A DNA stretch of 64,000 bases from Paenibacillus sp. CF384. GTDB taxonomy: Bacteria; Bacillota; Bacilli; Paenibacillales; Paenibacillaceae. Numbering within the stretch: position 1 is the first letter of the stretch; every line of letters starts with the position of its first letter. Below, piece after piece: positions 1 to 9,229 of the stretch. The stretch is taken from assembly GCF_900106745.1 (NCBI RefSeq), contig NZ_FNNV01000002.1, positions 310,001-374,000 on the forward strand. The letters are read 5' to 3'. Both the position numbers and the translations under genes were made by a program. The notes beneath the pieces are model-generated. The model had not been told where the DNA came from. It made no database searches and saw only the letters and a list, made by a program, of their open reading frames with translations.

Positions 1-604
1 TCATTTTCGTATAGAACACTAAAGTCCCGTATTTATTTCGATAGAAAGGGTCATAGATCGTGATGGCATACACGAAAAACCGCTCCCCCTGCTCCTTGTC
101 CAAATAGGTGAACATCAGGGCATGCTGAAACGGCAAATCCAATATTTCATCAGCATGGGGGACGGAATCGTCGAACCGAATCGATTCGTAGCTGGCCGCT
201 CTCGACCATGAATCCCTCAGCTGATTGTCCTGACCGTACATCATGATCTTGATCACATCTTTATTCTTGCTTTGAACGAGGCGATAGTAGCTGTCGAGCG
301 CATCCTTGGTTTGAAAGAAATCCGCATTGTTGTTATTCGCACCAAAGCGCATCAGATTGACCAATTGGTTGAAGCCATAGACCTGCAAGGCAGACGAAGA
401 GAAGCCGCGGAAGAATTGATCCAAGTAATTGGACAGATATTCGGCGTTCTGATCGGCGCTCCTGACCATGGTGCGCTCCAGCGACAGCGAACTTGACCTG
501 TAGAATAGGAAAGATAGGAAGAGCATGGGGATAAGGGAGATGACCACGCTGCTCATGACGAGTTTGGTACGTATGCTCCGGTTGATAAACAGCCGCTTGA
601 TCAT
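1..604 (-). CDS. Sensor histidine kinase, N-terminal part (cut by window edge)
   Basis: The reading frame runs off the left edge, so only about 201 N-terminal residues are visible. The start ATG at 602-604 follows a good ribosome site (AAGGAG, about 6 bases upstream). The protein opens with a short basic stretch (MIKRLFINRSIRTKLV), then a membrane segment at about residues 17-35. An extracellular sensor-like region follows, ending in view near FYRNKYGTLVFYTKM. This is the usual front half of YesM-type kinases that sense sugars through a Cache-like domain. The HAMP, histidine and ATPase parts would lie outside the window. It is in the same direction as the beta-galactosidase gene, but a terminator separates them. 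Family membership is an inference from architecture. Confidence 0.75.
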   Translation of the reverse strand, partial: MIKRLFINRSIRTKLVMSSVVISLIPMLFLSFLFYRSSSLSLERTMVRSADQNAEYLSNYLDQFFRGFSSSALQVYGFNQLVNLMRFGANNNNADFFQTKDALDSYYRLVQSKNKDVIKIMMYGQDNQLRDSWSRAASYESIRFDDSVPHADEILDLPFQHALMFTYLDKEQGERFFVYAITIYDPFYRNKYGTLVFYTKM

Positions 605-762
605 TCGGGTCTCCTTCGTTATAGCGGGAATATGGCATGCTAATCATGTGCTAGTCGATTATACCATCGCGATTCCACCGCACAATAAAAGAAATCGTGT
701 TGTTTATGTTTAATTTTTTGTCCTTCTAAGTAAACGATTCAGGCGGTGGAAATGAGACAAAG

Positions 763-800
763 CAAAAAAGGCAAGCATCAGCGATCCGATGCTTGCCTCT
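763..800 (-). terminator. Rho-independent terminator after the GH42 gene
   Basis: A 10-bp perfect stem (GGCAAGCATC/GATGCTTGCC, 770-797) with an 8-base loop is followed on the minus strand by CTTTTTTGC. It lies about 60 bases past the stop codon of the beta-galactosidase gene and would end its transcript. Confidence 0.85.
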
Positions 801-855
801 TTCTTGTTTACCTTAGAATGTTTCCCTTCTCAAACAATTCCGCGGGGACTCCTTA

Positions 856-2898
856 TTACAGCAGCTCCAATATCGTAACGCCATAACCGGGCAGCTCGAC
901 AGTACCGTCGATCATTGCGCCTGTAAGAAGGTCCTTCGCAGACTGCTTCACCTGAACGGTCGCCGGCTGCTCGGAATAGTTCAACAGGAATGCATACGAA
1001 GCTGAAGCATCCTTGGATGCTCGAATACCGAATTCAACTTCAGCCGGCGCATCAATAAGCGACGATAATCTTAGCTCATCGATGATGGCATCCACAACCG
1101 GCTCGCTGTAGGCGGAGCCATAGTACCAGACTTGGCCGTCGCCGACAGAGCGGCGGGTTAAGGCCGGCTCGCCTTTGTAATACTCCGAGGAATAGCGGGC
1201 TACAACTTGCGCCTCGGGATTTAGCACACTAATAACCTCGTTAAAGCCTACCGTTGCAGTCCCTCCAGGCAGACGCTCTTCCCAACTCAAAGCAGCCGCT
1301 TTCACCAGCCCTTTCACTAGCGTGAAATCTTCGACGTTGATGCCGCACAGCTCGGCAACCGGACCCGGGAAAGGCCGCATGTAGCACTGGCCGCGCTTAT
1401 CCTTGTAGCCGGTTCGAGCGCCGAAGAACAGCTTGCCGCCCTGCTCCACGTACTGCGTCAACAACGCCGCCGTATCATCCGTCATAATAGCCGCATGCGG
1501 ATAAACGATGATTTTATACTTGGTCAGCTCCTCTAGTCTCGTATCGTTACGCAAGAATAGCGAGTCAATCGGAATATGCCGATAGTGCAGCTGCTTGAAC
1601 CAGGAGCGCATGCTCTGCCACTGCAGAGGACCATGCATGACGTCCATCTCCGCATCCCAGTTGTTATCGTAATCTTGCAAATAAGCGATTTCTGCTTGAT
1701 AAGTCGTTCCCGCGATCAGAGTGCCGATCTTCGCGAATTCACTGCCGACCTGCGCCACTTCACGGACTCTCCGATTCGGCTGATTGTGGTAATCATTGAT
1801 GCCATGCCAGTAAATCTCGGTGCCGAATGTCGCCGTCCGCCAGCGAAAATAGACGAGAAGATCCGTTCCGTGAAGAACCGACTGGTACGACCATAACCGA
1901 ATTTGACCGGGTCTAGGCGTACCCATCTCAATCCGGTCATACCAGCCGCCGGGTCCGGACTGCTGCTCCATGACGCAGAAGTTCGGCGAGATGGACCTCA
2001 CATTCGTCAGATTGATGCTCCATTGACGGTCCAGCATCGGCTTATCCTCATTCCCGTTGTAGAAGACCGTGCTAAACTGCGGGTACGAATCGTACGAGAA
2101 GAAATCGAGCAGCTGGTCCGTCATCTCGTGGTTGTTCAGATGGCCGAACAATCCGTTCGTCGTGACCCAGTGCTGTGGCGCCAGTTCGCGGATGATGTCG
2201 GCTTGCAGCTTGGCAAACGAGATGACATTATCGCTAATAAATCGTTTCTCATCCAGCGCCAAATGCGGATTGGGCGATTCGGTCTGCGAGAGATGCAGCT
2301 GCTCCCAGTCCGTATAGGTTTGGCTCCAGAACACCGTTCCCCAAGCCTTGTTCAGCTCATCAAGCGTACCGTACTTCTCCTTCAGCCATACACGGAAAGC
2401 AGCATGATCAGCCTCGGCGTAGAAGACGTTCTTCTCGCAATTGAACTCGTTATCCAGCTGCCAGCCGATAATAGAAGGGTGATCCTTGTAAGCACTCACC
2501 ATTTCGCGCGTAATTCGCTCACACAGCTCCCGATACTTAGGACTCGAATAGTTGTAGTGGCGGCGCATGCCGTGCTTGATTGGCGTTCCGTCTATCTTGG
2601 CATTCAGCACTTCCGGGTATTTATGCGTCAACCATGCCGGCGGCGTTGCTGTCGGCGTGCCGAGAATGACCTTCAAGCCATATTGATGCGCAAGGTCCAT
2701 CACCCGGTTGAAGAAGCTGAAATCAAACACGCCTTCTTCGCGTTCCATCATCGCCCATGCGAACTCTGCCAAACGAATAACCGTAATATTCATTTCCCGC
2801 ATGCGCCGGAAATCATCTTCCCACAGTTCCTCCGGCCAATGCTCCGGATAATAACAGACCCCTAACGTTAATTCGTTCATTTGGATCGATTGTCCCAT
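856..2898 (-). CDS. Beta-galactosidase, glycoside hydrolase family 42
   Basis: This is a 680-residue protein, the usual length for GH42, with no signal peptide, so it should act in the cytoplasm on imported beta-galactosides. The N-terminus carries the family pattern GVCYYPEHWPEELWEDD followed by IRLAEFAWAMME. The acid/base glutamate is in GWQLDNEFNC (near residue 156), and the nucleophile glutamate is most likely the one in CVMEQQSGPGGW (near residue 311). The trimerisation and C-terminal beta domains follow, including YPHAAIMTDD. The start at 2896-2898 has AGGGGGA a few bases upstream. MNELT six residues in is a weaker alternative. A divergently transcribed AraC regulator lies about 190 bases upstream and is the likely controller. 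Confidence 0.93.
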   Translation of the reverse strand: MGQSIQMNELTLGVCYYPEHWPEELWEDDFRRMREMNITVIRLAEFAWAMMEREEGVFDFSFFNRVMDLAHQYGLKVILGTPTATPPAWLTHKYPEVLNAKIDGTPIKHGMRRHYNYSSPKYRELCERITREMVSAYKDHPSIIGWQLDNEFNCEKNVFYAEADHAAFRVWLKEKYGTLDELNKAWGTVFWSQTYTDWEQLHLSQTESPNPHLALDEKRFISDNVISFAKLQADIIRELAPQHWVTTNGLFGHLNNHEMTDQLLDFFSYDSYPQFSTVFYNGNEDKPMLDRQWSINLTNVRSISPNFCVMEQQSGPGGWYDRIEMGTPRPGQIRLWSYQSVLHGTDLLVYFRWRTATFGTEIYWHGINDYHNQPNRRVREVAQVGSEFAKIGTLIAGTTYQAEIAYLQDYDNNWDAEMDVMHGPLQWQSMRSWFKQLHYRHIPIDSLFLRNDTRLEELTKYKIIVYPHAAIMTDDTAALLTQYVEQGGKLFFGARTGYKDKRGQCYMRPFPGPVAELCGINVEDFTLVKGLVKAAALSWEERLPGGTATVGFNEVISVLNPEAQVVARYSSEYYKGEPALTRRSVGDGQVWYYGSAYSEPVVDAIIDELRLSSLIDAPAEVEFGIRASKDASASYAFLLNYSEQPATVQVKQSAKDLLTGAMIDGTVELPGYGVTILELL

Positions 2899-3085
2899 GC
2901 CAGCATCCCCCTAACAGATCTCGTAACTCCTTCCATTCTAGTCGACGTGCCAGGTAGAACGATATGACAAAAAGATGCGAACTGTATTAATATATTGTCA
3001 TACAATGTGTTGCATCTTCCTGTAAATTCTCTAATTAATAATCGATATGTGAAAATATTGCGTTAAAGGAGGTTTCAGATCGCCT

Positions 3086-3931
3086 GTGAAAGAGCATATC
3101 TTCCTGCCGAAGCCGATTTTCCCGAGACATAGCTGCTTCCCCGATTTTGTCGGCGGTTACAGCGATTTCCCCGAGCACGCCGTCAACCGCGAGTATGCGA
3201 CGAAGGAAAACAATCTCGATCGCTATTACAACCTGCACATTGTTTTGGGCGGCAAAGGCTATTTGCATACGGACAGCATGTCCTATGAGTTGACCAGAGG
3301 CCAAGGCTTTCTCTACGGTCCCGGGCTGAGACAAAGCTATCATTCAGACGCTGCTACCCCTTGGGATATCCGATGGGTTCATTTTTTCGGAATCAGGCTG
3401 GAGGAATTGCTCGATGGGAAGGGATTGGATGAACCGTGGCTGTTTGACCTGTCCGATCCTGCGCCGATCGAGCCGTTAATCGAGAAGCTGCTGGAGCTGG
3501 GCAGAACGTATGAGGTGGATGACGAATATGCGGCGGCCGGAACGTTATACGAGCTGCTTACGAGAATTCAGACGACGGCCAGTCAGCTGAACGTATCTGT
3601 TCATCAGGCGACGGACAAGATCCGTGCGGCAGCCAATTATGTGCGCTCCCATTGCAGCCAGCCCTTCACGCTCGAACAGGCTGCATCCATAGCCGGATAC
3701 AGCCCGCATTATTTCAGCCGGAGGTTTAATCGCACATTCGGCATGTCCTTCTCCGATTTTCTGCTGGAATCCCGGATTTTACAAGCGAAGCGGCTGCTTG
3801 CTTCGACCAGCTTATCGATTAAGCTGATCGCGCTCCAAACCGGCTTCTCGCAGACGAGCTATTTCAGCAAATGTTTTCGGGAGATGGAGGGGATGACGCC
3901 GGTGCAGTTCAGGGAGATTCATAAGTCCTGA
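3086..3931 (+). CDS. AraC-family transcriptional regulator
   Basis: This 281-residue protein has a cupin-type sensing half (about residues 1-150, including GGKGYLHTDSMSYELTRGQG) and a C-terminal pair of helix-turn-helix motifs. The first HTH is around FTLEQAASIAGYSPHYFSRR and the second around LIALQTGFSQTSYFSKCF. The start codon is GTG at 3086, chosen because AAAGGAGG at 3065-3072 sits just upstream and the next ATG lies far inside. It is divergent from the GH42 beta-galactosidase gene, which suggests that it controls that gene in response to a galactoside. The target is inferred from position only. Confidence 0.9.
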   Translation: MKEHIFLPKPIFPRHSCFPDFVGGYSDFPEHAVNREYATKENNLDRYYNLHIVLGGKGYLHTDSMSYELTRGQGFLYGPGLRQSYHSDAATPWDIRWVHFFGIRLEELLDGKGLDEPWLFDLSDPAPIEPLIEKLLELGRTYEVDDEYAAAGTLYELLTRIQTTASQLNVSVHQATDKIRAAANYVRSHCSQPFTLEQAASIAGYSPHYFSRRFNRTFGMSFSDFLLESRILQAKRLLASTSLSIKLIALQTGFSQTSYFSKCFREMEGMTPVQFREIHKS

Positions 3932-3987
3932 ACAGCACGTGCCTAAAATCATTAGTAGCAAATAGCGGCTCCTTCATTAGATGAAAT

Positions 3988-4021
3988 AAAAGTCCCGAGT
4001 AATTATTCCTCGGGACTTTTA
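3988..4021. terminator. Bidirectional terminator shared by araC-like and AlaRS genes
   Basis: The stem AGTCCCGAG/CTCGGGACT (3991-3999 and 4009-4017) has an A-run on one side and a T-run on the other, so it can work in both directions between the converging genes. The AlaRS stop codon (4003-4005) lies inside the loop. Confidence 0.85.
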
Positions 4022-5874
4022 TTAATTACGCCTTTAATCCTTCTAACTCCGGCAGCAGAAGATTGCTCTTTCTTAATATTGAACTTTCCTAAGTTTGTTG
4101 TATCTTCTACATGAGGTCCTCCACATACTTCTCGACTCCAAACTTTTCCTTCGTTATCTTTGATTGTATACACCTTGACGATATCCGGATACTTATCCCA
4201 AAAATTCCCTTCAACATTACTTTCTTTCGCTTCCATTTTAGGCAGCTCTGAAATAGAGGTAACTGCTTTTGACGAAATCGCATCATTCACATACTTTTCC
4301 ACCTCAGCTATTTGCTCTGGTGTAAGTTTTTCATCATGGTTGAAGTCAAACCGTAATCGTTCTGAAGTAATATTACTTCCTTGTTGATGAACATGATTAC
4401 CCAAAACTTCCCTTAAACCAGCAAGTAATAAATGAGATACCGTGTGCAGCGCTGTTGTTTCTGTTGAATGTTCCGCTAATCCGCCTTTAAATTTACCCGC
4501 AGAAGCAGTTCTGCTCTTTTCAGCATGTTTCTTTGCCGCCTCTATATAAGACGCCTTGTCCTCCATGCTGTATCCACTTTCTGTTAGGAACTCTTCCGTC
4601 AACTCCAAGGGAAACCCATATGTTTCGTAAAAATAAAAGGCATCTGCGCCTGTAACTTTACCCTTATTCTTAAGATGTTTTTGTATTTCAACTTCTCCTT
4701 GCAGTAACGTTCTATAGAAAAGATTCTCTTCCTTATTTACGATTTCGATCACTTTCTGTTTATTCCCGATCAAATCTTCATAAGCCGTTGCTTCATCTAT
4801 ATAAACTTCAGACAACTCACCTACAAAACTTCCTTGTATACCGATTTTTTTACCTGCACGGATCGCTCTTCTTAATAACCTTCTTGTTATATACCCTGCA
4901 TCACTATTAGCTGGCTCCGCACCATCATTAATTAGAAAAGTAGCCGCTCTCACATGATCAAGTATGATTCTAAACGACTTTAAATCTTCCGTATATTGTT
5001 TACCACTTAACTCCATCAATTTATTCTTAGGGTTAAGGAAGAAAGCCGTATTATAAATATCCTTGTCACCATTAAGGGCAGTTGCAACCCTTTCTAATCC
5101 GCCTCCATAATCAATATTTGGATTTTGCATTTTTACAAATCCTGTGCCTTCTTTTTTGTAACACATAAATACGTTGTTCCCAATTTCTAGAAACCTCTCA
5201 CTTTCAGAAGCTGGATGATCCAGTGGATCACCGTCTGGTTCAAGATCATAGAACATCTCACTATCAGGCCCACCCGGTTCACCGACAGGCATATCCAATG
5301 GACTTCCGGCTCGGCTCCACCAATTTTCTTTTTCATCGTATAAGAATATTTTTCCACCTCTAGATGCCCCATATTGATAGGGATCATCTTCGATGATCGG
5401 TTCGATCCCAACTGATTTAAATTTTTCTGACCAGATTTGAATGGCTTCCGTATCTTTCTGTATATTCAAATCATCACTTCCTATAAAAGCACTGATATAC
5501 AGCCGGCCAGGATCAATTCCTAATTCGATAATATGCCAATTCCAAATAGCATCGATTTGCTTTTTCTTATAGTTATTTTCATTTGCTTTAAATTCCCATC
5601 GACCTATCATTTCAAAAAATGTCAGATGCGACGTATCTCCTACTTCATCAATATCCACTGTCCTTAAACACTTCTGAATATTAATAATCTCATTGCCTAT
5701 AGGATGCTTTTCCCCCAATAAATAGGGAACCATAGGCTGCATTCCACTTCCTGTAAATAACGTTGAGGGATCATTTTCTGGTAACAAGCTGGAAGAGGGC
5801 ACTTGGCTAGCCCCTATTCCTTTCATAAAAGCAAGATATGATCTTCTTAACTCATCCGGTGTCATTTTCACCAT
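4003..5874 (-). CDS. Short alanyl-tRNA synthetase without C-Ala domain
   Basis: At 623 residues this protein is far shorter than the roughly 870-880 residues of the usual bacterial AlaRS. It charges tRNA-Ala with alanine. The class II core is present: VPSSSLLPENDPSTLFTGSG (motif 1 region) and TFFEMIGRWEF (motif 2 region). The tRNA-binding middle and an editing domain with HTVSH and CGGPH zinc ligands follow. The sequence stops right after the editing domain, so the DHHA1/C-Ala oligomerisation part is absent, apparently by design because the end is clean. The start ATG at 5874 follows GGAGG by 8 bases. The upstream in-frame ATG has no such site. Base composition is clearly more AT-rich than the neighbours, suggesting transfer. 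A T-box precedes it. A normal alaS probably exists elsewhere, but that cannot be seen here. Confidence 0.9.
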   Translation of the reverse strand: MVKMTPDELRRSYLAFMKGIGASQVPSSSLLPENDPSTLFTGSGMQPMVPYLLGEKHPIGNEIINIQKCLRTVDIDEVGDTSHLTFFEMIGRWEFKANENNYKKKQIDAIWNWHIIELGIDPGRLYISAFIGSDDLNIQKDTEAIQIWSEKFKSVGIEPIIEDDPYQYGASRGGKIFLYDEKENWWSRAGSPLDMPVGEPGGPDSEMFYDLEPDGDPLDHPASESERFLEIGNNVFMCYKKEGTGFVKMQNPNIDYGGGLERVATALNGDKDIYNTAFFLNPKNKLMELSGKQYTEDLKSFRIILDHVRAATFLINDGAEPANSDAGYITRRLLRRAIRAGKKIGIQGSFVGELSEVYIDEATAYEDLIGNKQKVIEIVNKEENLFYRTLLQGEVEIQKHLKNKGKVTGADAFYFYETYGFPLELTEEFLTESGYSMEDKASYIEAAKKHAEKSRTASAGKFKGGLAEHSTETTALHTVSHLLLAGLREVLGNHVHQQGSNITSERLRFDFNHDEKLTPEQIAEVEKYVNDAISSKAVTSISELPKMEAKESNVEGNFWDKYPDIVKVYTIKDNEGKVWSREVCGGPHVEDTTNLGKFNIKKEQSSAAGVRRIKGVINKSPEE

Positions 5875-5934
5875 GCTCAATACCTCCATTTGAATTGTTA
5901 TTTATTATGGAAAAATCCAAACCAATAGAAATAA

Positions 5935-6215
5935 AAGCAAAAAAGCCCTAAGCTGACATATTTCTTGTCAACTTAGGGCGAACTATTATGTCCGTGTTAC
6001 CACCTAAATTCAGATTTCTCTGCACTCTATCAATACGGGATATCTCCGATATTGTTTCCTGAGTAACGGTGGAACTCCGTTGAAGCCTACTAAGATTTCT
6101 CTGTTCGGTTCACAGCTCCGAGACTGCTTCACTATTAGATCACTGAAGATTCGCACCAACCATCTTCTCTCTGTGAGATCCCTAATACCTACTATTTCTC
6201 ATCATAGCCTTTTCA
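5935..6215 (-). promoter_or_regulatory. T-box riboswitch, alanine specifier
   Basis: The leader of the AlaRS gene shows the T-box pattern. The conserved AGGTGGTAACACG lies at about 5993-6005, followed by a strong terminator hairpin (GCCCTAAG... arms at 5945-5957 and 5967-5979) with a T-run. The stem I apical loop reads GGTGCGAA, and a likely specifier codon GCT (Ala) sits at 6114-6116 in GGAGCTGTGAACC. Uncharged tRNA-Ala would stabilise the antiterminator and allow expression. The exact 5' edge and the specifier register are my reading and were not folded by software. Confidence 0.85.
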
Positions 6216-6302
6216 TTTTAAATTAAAGCAACTTTAGCACACTCAACTTACCCTGTCAATTTATTCCACTGTTATTGCCCGTTGCAGCTATTTTAATTCA
6301 TG

Positions 6303-7397
6303 CTATCCCTTAACATACACCGGATAACCGGTAAATTTGAAATCGTTACCTAATGAATGAACACTTGCATCCGATAGGTCAATCGCGTCTCTCATTTTCT
6401 CAATCCCCGTTCCTGCTAGAAACATCGGTGCATTTCGACCGCCGATTAATTTAGGAGCCATATAAAGAACAACTTTATCGACGAGCCTGCGCTCAACGAA
6501 TGAGCTGTTGATCTCGCTGCCTCCCTCTATTAATAGAGAAGCGATATGCCGCTCGCCCAACAACTGCAGAACTTCGGACGGATTTACCTTGCTGGGATGC
6601 TCGGTCACCATTACGTGGACGCCTGCTTCGTTCAGCGCTTTCCTCTTTTCGGGGTCATGAGACTTTGTCGTAAACACCCACGTCGGGGCTTGGCCGTCGA
6701 CGACAACCTTTGATTTCAACGGTAAGCGCAGCGTCGAATCCAATATAACGCGAACGGGATTTCTCCCGTTCGGTAATCTTGTTGTCAGCTGCGGATCATC
6801 TAAGATTACAGTATTGACACCGACCAATATCGCGGCGTTTTGATTTCGCAGCAAGTGGACGTCCTCCCTGGCCTGATGGGATGTAATCCATTTACTATCT
6901 GCCGAGAAGCTCGCGATCTTGCCATCCATCGTGATTGCGGACTTTAGCGTGACGAACGGGATCTGATGAACGATAAATTTGTTGAACACTTCATTCATCT
7001 TGCGGGATTCATTCTCGCAAACTCCGATTATCACGTCTATGCCGGCGTCTCTCAGACGTTGTACTCCCTTTCCCGACACAAGCGGATTAGGATCCAACGT
7101 CGCAATCACAACTTCCTTTATGCCGGCTTCTATAATAGCCATAGCGCATGGACCCGTTTGGCCGTAATGGGAACAAGGCTCAAGCGTGACGTAAATTGTC
7201 GCTCCCCGGGCATGATCTCCAGCCATATGGATCGCATGAATTTCAGCGTGGGGTTCGCCTGCTTTCATATGGACCCCTACACCTACAATTCGATTCCATT
7301 TCACAATTACGGAGCCGACAAGCGGGTTGGGATCTGTCTGACCTTTCATAGCCATCGCATTCTCCAACGCCAGTCTCATATAAAATTCGTGATCCAT
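6303..7397 (-). CDS. ribD: RibD-like bifunctional pyrimidine deaminase/reductase
   Basis: This 364-residue protein matches the usual length of RibD, which deaminates and then reduces the pyrimidine made from GTP in riboflavin synthesis. The deaminase half has the zinc-binding HAEIHAI and PCSHYGQTGPC motifs. The reductase half starts around VTLKSAITMDGKIASFSADS and ends with the SLLIEGGSEINSSF pattern. I chose the ATG at 7397 (MDHEFYM) because AAGGA lies 12 bases upstream. An ATG four codons earlier has its AAGG directly adjoining it. It follows the ribA-like gene on the same strand with a gap of about 40 bases. The rest of a rib operon (ribE, ribH) is absent here, so this may be a paralog with a special role. 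Confidence 0.88.
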   Translation of the reverse strand: MDHEFYMRLALENAMAMKGQTDPNPLVGSVIVKWNRIVGVGVHMKAGEPHAEIHAIHMAGDHARGATIYVTLEPCSHYGQTGPCAMAIIEAGIKEVVIATLDPNPLVSGKGVQRLRDAGIDVIIGVCENESRKMNEVFNKFIVHQIPFVTLKSAITMDGKIASFSADSKWITSHQAREDVHLLRNQNAAILVGVNTVILDDPQLTTRLPNGRNPVRVILDSTLRLPLKSKVVVDGQAPTWVFTTKSHDPEKRKALNEAGVHVMVTEHPSKVNPSEVLQLLGERHIASLLIEGGSEINSSFVERRLVDKVVLYMAPKLIGGRNAPMFLAGTGIEKMRDAIDLSDASVHSLGNDFKFTGYPVYVKG

Positions 7398-7439
7398 TCG
7401 TAGCAGCATCCTTAGAGTTTCATTTAGAATTGATTTCGA

Positions 7440-8201
7440 TCAATTTAGAGTGAATAAGCCTTTGTGGTCTCCTCTAGAATTAAGGTGACCGGATCGCTCC
7501 ATTTTGGTTTTTAAATATTTTTCATTATATTCGGATACGTCTCCCCACAGCGGAACGCGGCCCCTTATGGACATGCCCGCCTTGAGCAAGGCTTCTAATT
7601 TTCTCGGGTTGTTGGTAATCAATGTAACCGGCTTTGTTCGAAATGTTTTAAGCACCTCAATCGCATCGCCGTAATCGCGTGCATCATCGACAAATCCAAG
7701 CTTAAGGTTCGCATCCACGGTATCATAGCCATTTTCCTGCAAAATGTAGGCAATGGCTTTACTGAACAATCCAATACCTCTGCCTTCATGATTGGCCAAA
7801 TAAAATAACGCACCATGGCCGTGATCGACTATTTGCGCCATCGACTGCTTCAGCTGATATCCGCAGTCGCAGCGTTTGCTTCCGAATATATCCCCGGTGT
7901 GACAAATGGAGTGGAAGCGAATCAAGGATTGCTCGGCATGTTGAATATCGCCATAGACCAGTACGCTCGATTGTTGTAATTCGGCTAAATTGGCGCGTGA
8001 CAATCTGTCTATCATGCACGTGATATTTCCCATCGTTTCTTCGCCCTTCAACCAGGAATACCACGTAAAATCGACCACTTTTCCTTGCAGATTGATCGGC
8101 ATTTTAATGGGTCCTACCAGGTAAATGGATGTTCTTCCGGATGGAATCAGACGGACTTTATCCTGCAAAAGCAAGACGACTTCTTCATCGTAATTGTTCA
8201 T
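7440..8201 (-). CDS. ribA: GTP cyclohydrolase II (RibA-like)
   Basis: This 254-residue protein carries the GTP cyclohydrolase II signature. The zinc cysteines are in HTGDIFGSKRCDCGYQL and a glycine-rich catalytic stretch in NHEGRGIGL. It opens GTP to the pyrimidine that RibD uses next. It lacks the DHBP synthase half found in many Bacillota RibBA fusions, and has about 50 extra residues at the N-terminus compared with minimal RibA. The start ATG at 8201 is set by GGAGA 9 bases upstream. Together with the downstream ribD-like gene it would supply only the first steps of flavin synthesis. The neighbours suggest an operon with a dioxygenase. The housekeeping versus special role is undecided. Confidence 0.85.
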   Translation of the reverse strand: MNNYDEEVVLLLQDKVRLIPSGRTSIYLVGPIKMPINLQGKVVDFTWYSWLKGEETMGNITCMIDRLSRANLAELQQSSVLVYGDIQHAEQSLIRFHSICHTGDIFGSKRCDCGYQLKQSMAQIVDHGHGALFYLANHEGRGIGLFSKAIAYILQENGYDTVDANLKLGFVDDARDYGDAIEVLKTFRTKPVTLITNNPRKLEALLKAGMSIRGRVPLWGDVSEYNEKYLKTKMERSGHLNSRGDHKGLFTLN

Positions 8202-8267
8202 GTTTTCTCTTCTCCAACAAGCGATAATAGGGTAGAACGAGTTCTTGTTTTCCTTCCAGATGCGCAC

Positions 8268-9179
8268 TTATATAGGCATGAGGTTACCCTCGATAACTTC
8301 GCGATGGACTACCGACCAAGGAGGAAGCTGATGCTTGTCCATGGGATTTTCAGAAGGTTCATTCGTTACGATATCCGGCACGTCGGTGGCAACTTCGAAT
8401 AGGATTCCGCCATGTTCACGAAAATAAATGGCGTTAAAACACTGTTGGTTAATAATGGATGTCGCATTGAAACCATGATTGATGATCTGTTCGCGCCACA
8501 TCGTATGATCCTCGTCATTCCGGGCCCTCCAAGCGATATGATGAACGGTTCCGGCGCCTCTTTCTCCCCATAGCATGGGCTCGGCATTGATATCGATGAT
8601 GTTTCCAATATCGCCATGAGCACGATAACGAACCAGTCCGCCATCTCGATCGACTTTTTCCAAGCCGACGATGTGCCGCAGCGTCCTCTGCGTTTGTTCC
8701 GGATCGACGCTGTACAGGATTGCCCCGCCTAAACCTTTGATCGCTTTATCGCAAGGTACGCCTCCGAACGACCAATTACTCCAAGCCCCCGCTTCTCTCT
8801 CCACAATCTCCAGCTGCAAGCCGTCAGGATCCGTAAATTGCAAATAAGTTTCATTAAAGCGTTGCCTACGCTCATACTCAACCCTCTTGCTTGCTAGGCG
8901 TTCTTCCCAAAATCCCAACGCTCCCATAGGAACGGCAAAAGTCGTATAACCCACTTGGCCTCCTCCTACTCGGCCGCGATGGGCTTCTTTGGAGGGGAAG
9001 AACGTCATGGTTGTCCCTGGGCTGCCGACTTCATAATAAAGATGATACACTTCCGGTGCATCGAAATTAATGGTTTTCTTCACGAGACGAAGATCCAGCA
9101 CGCCGGAGTAAAACTTGACATTCAGTTGAGGAGAGCGGACAAATGATGTGATGTGGTGAATTCCTGCTGTTTGGGTCAT
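8268..9179 (-). CDS. Ring-cleaving dioxygenase, VOC superfamily (MhqO-like)
   Basis: This 303-residue protein has two glyoxalase-fold repeats. The first starts HHITSFVRSPQLNVKFYSGV and the second carries VHHIAWRARNDEDHTMW. Metal ligands are expected to be these histidines and the glutamate in GGILFEVATD. The spacing and the pattern LRLVKKTINFDAPEVYHLYY are typical of MhqO/MhqE-type proteins, which open hydroquinone or catechol-like rings in quinone detoxification. The start ATG at 9179 is supported by GGAGGAT just upstream. An upstream frame extension lacks such a site. It lies 50 bases downstream of the NmrA-type gene. The usual partners MhqR and MhqD are not present here. Confidence 0.85.
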   Translation of the reverse strand: MTQTAGIHHITSFVRSPQLNVKFYSGVLDLRLVKKTINFDAPEVYHLYYEVGSPGTTMTFFPSKEAHRGRVGGGQVGYTTFAVPMGALGFWEERLASKRVEYERRQRFNETYLQFTDPDGLQLEIVEREAGAWSNWSFGGVPCDKAIKGLGGAILYSVDPEQTQRTLRHIVGLEKVDRDGGLVRYRAHGDIGNIIDINAEPMLWGERGAGTVHHIAWRARNDEDHTMWREQIINHGFNATSIINQQCFNAIYFREHGGILFEVATDVPDIVTNEPSENPMDKHQLPPWSVVHREVIEGNLMPI

Positions 9180-9229
9180 GTTGATATCCTCCATTTCATT
9201 CGTCCGTATCATAATCATGCCGTGCAGGT

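Noticed and set aside
333..647. Open frame of 104 codons on the minus strand
   Set aside because: It overlaps the sensor kinase start in another frame. The kinase frame has a proper ribosome site and membrane segment.
1903..2865. 320-codon plus-strand frame inside the GH42 gene
   Set aside because: It is antisense to a clear beta-galactosidase, with low-complexity composition and no ribosome site. A frame shadow.
5935..6215. Structured RNA that could be mistaken for a tRNA or attenuator peptide
   Set aside because: The T-box core sequence, specifier and terminator explain it better. There is no tRNA cloverleaf.
6303..9179. Possible toxoflavin-type azapteridine cluster (ribA-like, ribD-like, VOC genes)
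   Set aside because: No methyltransferase or other tox genes are present, and the VOC protein looks like an MhqO-type dioxygenase.
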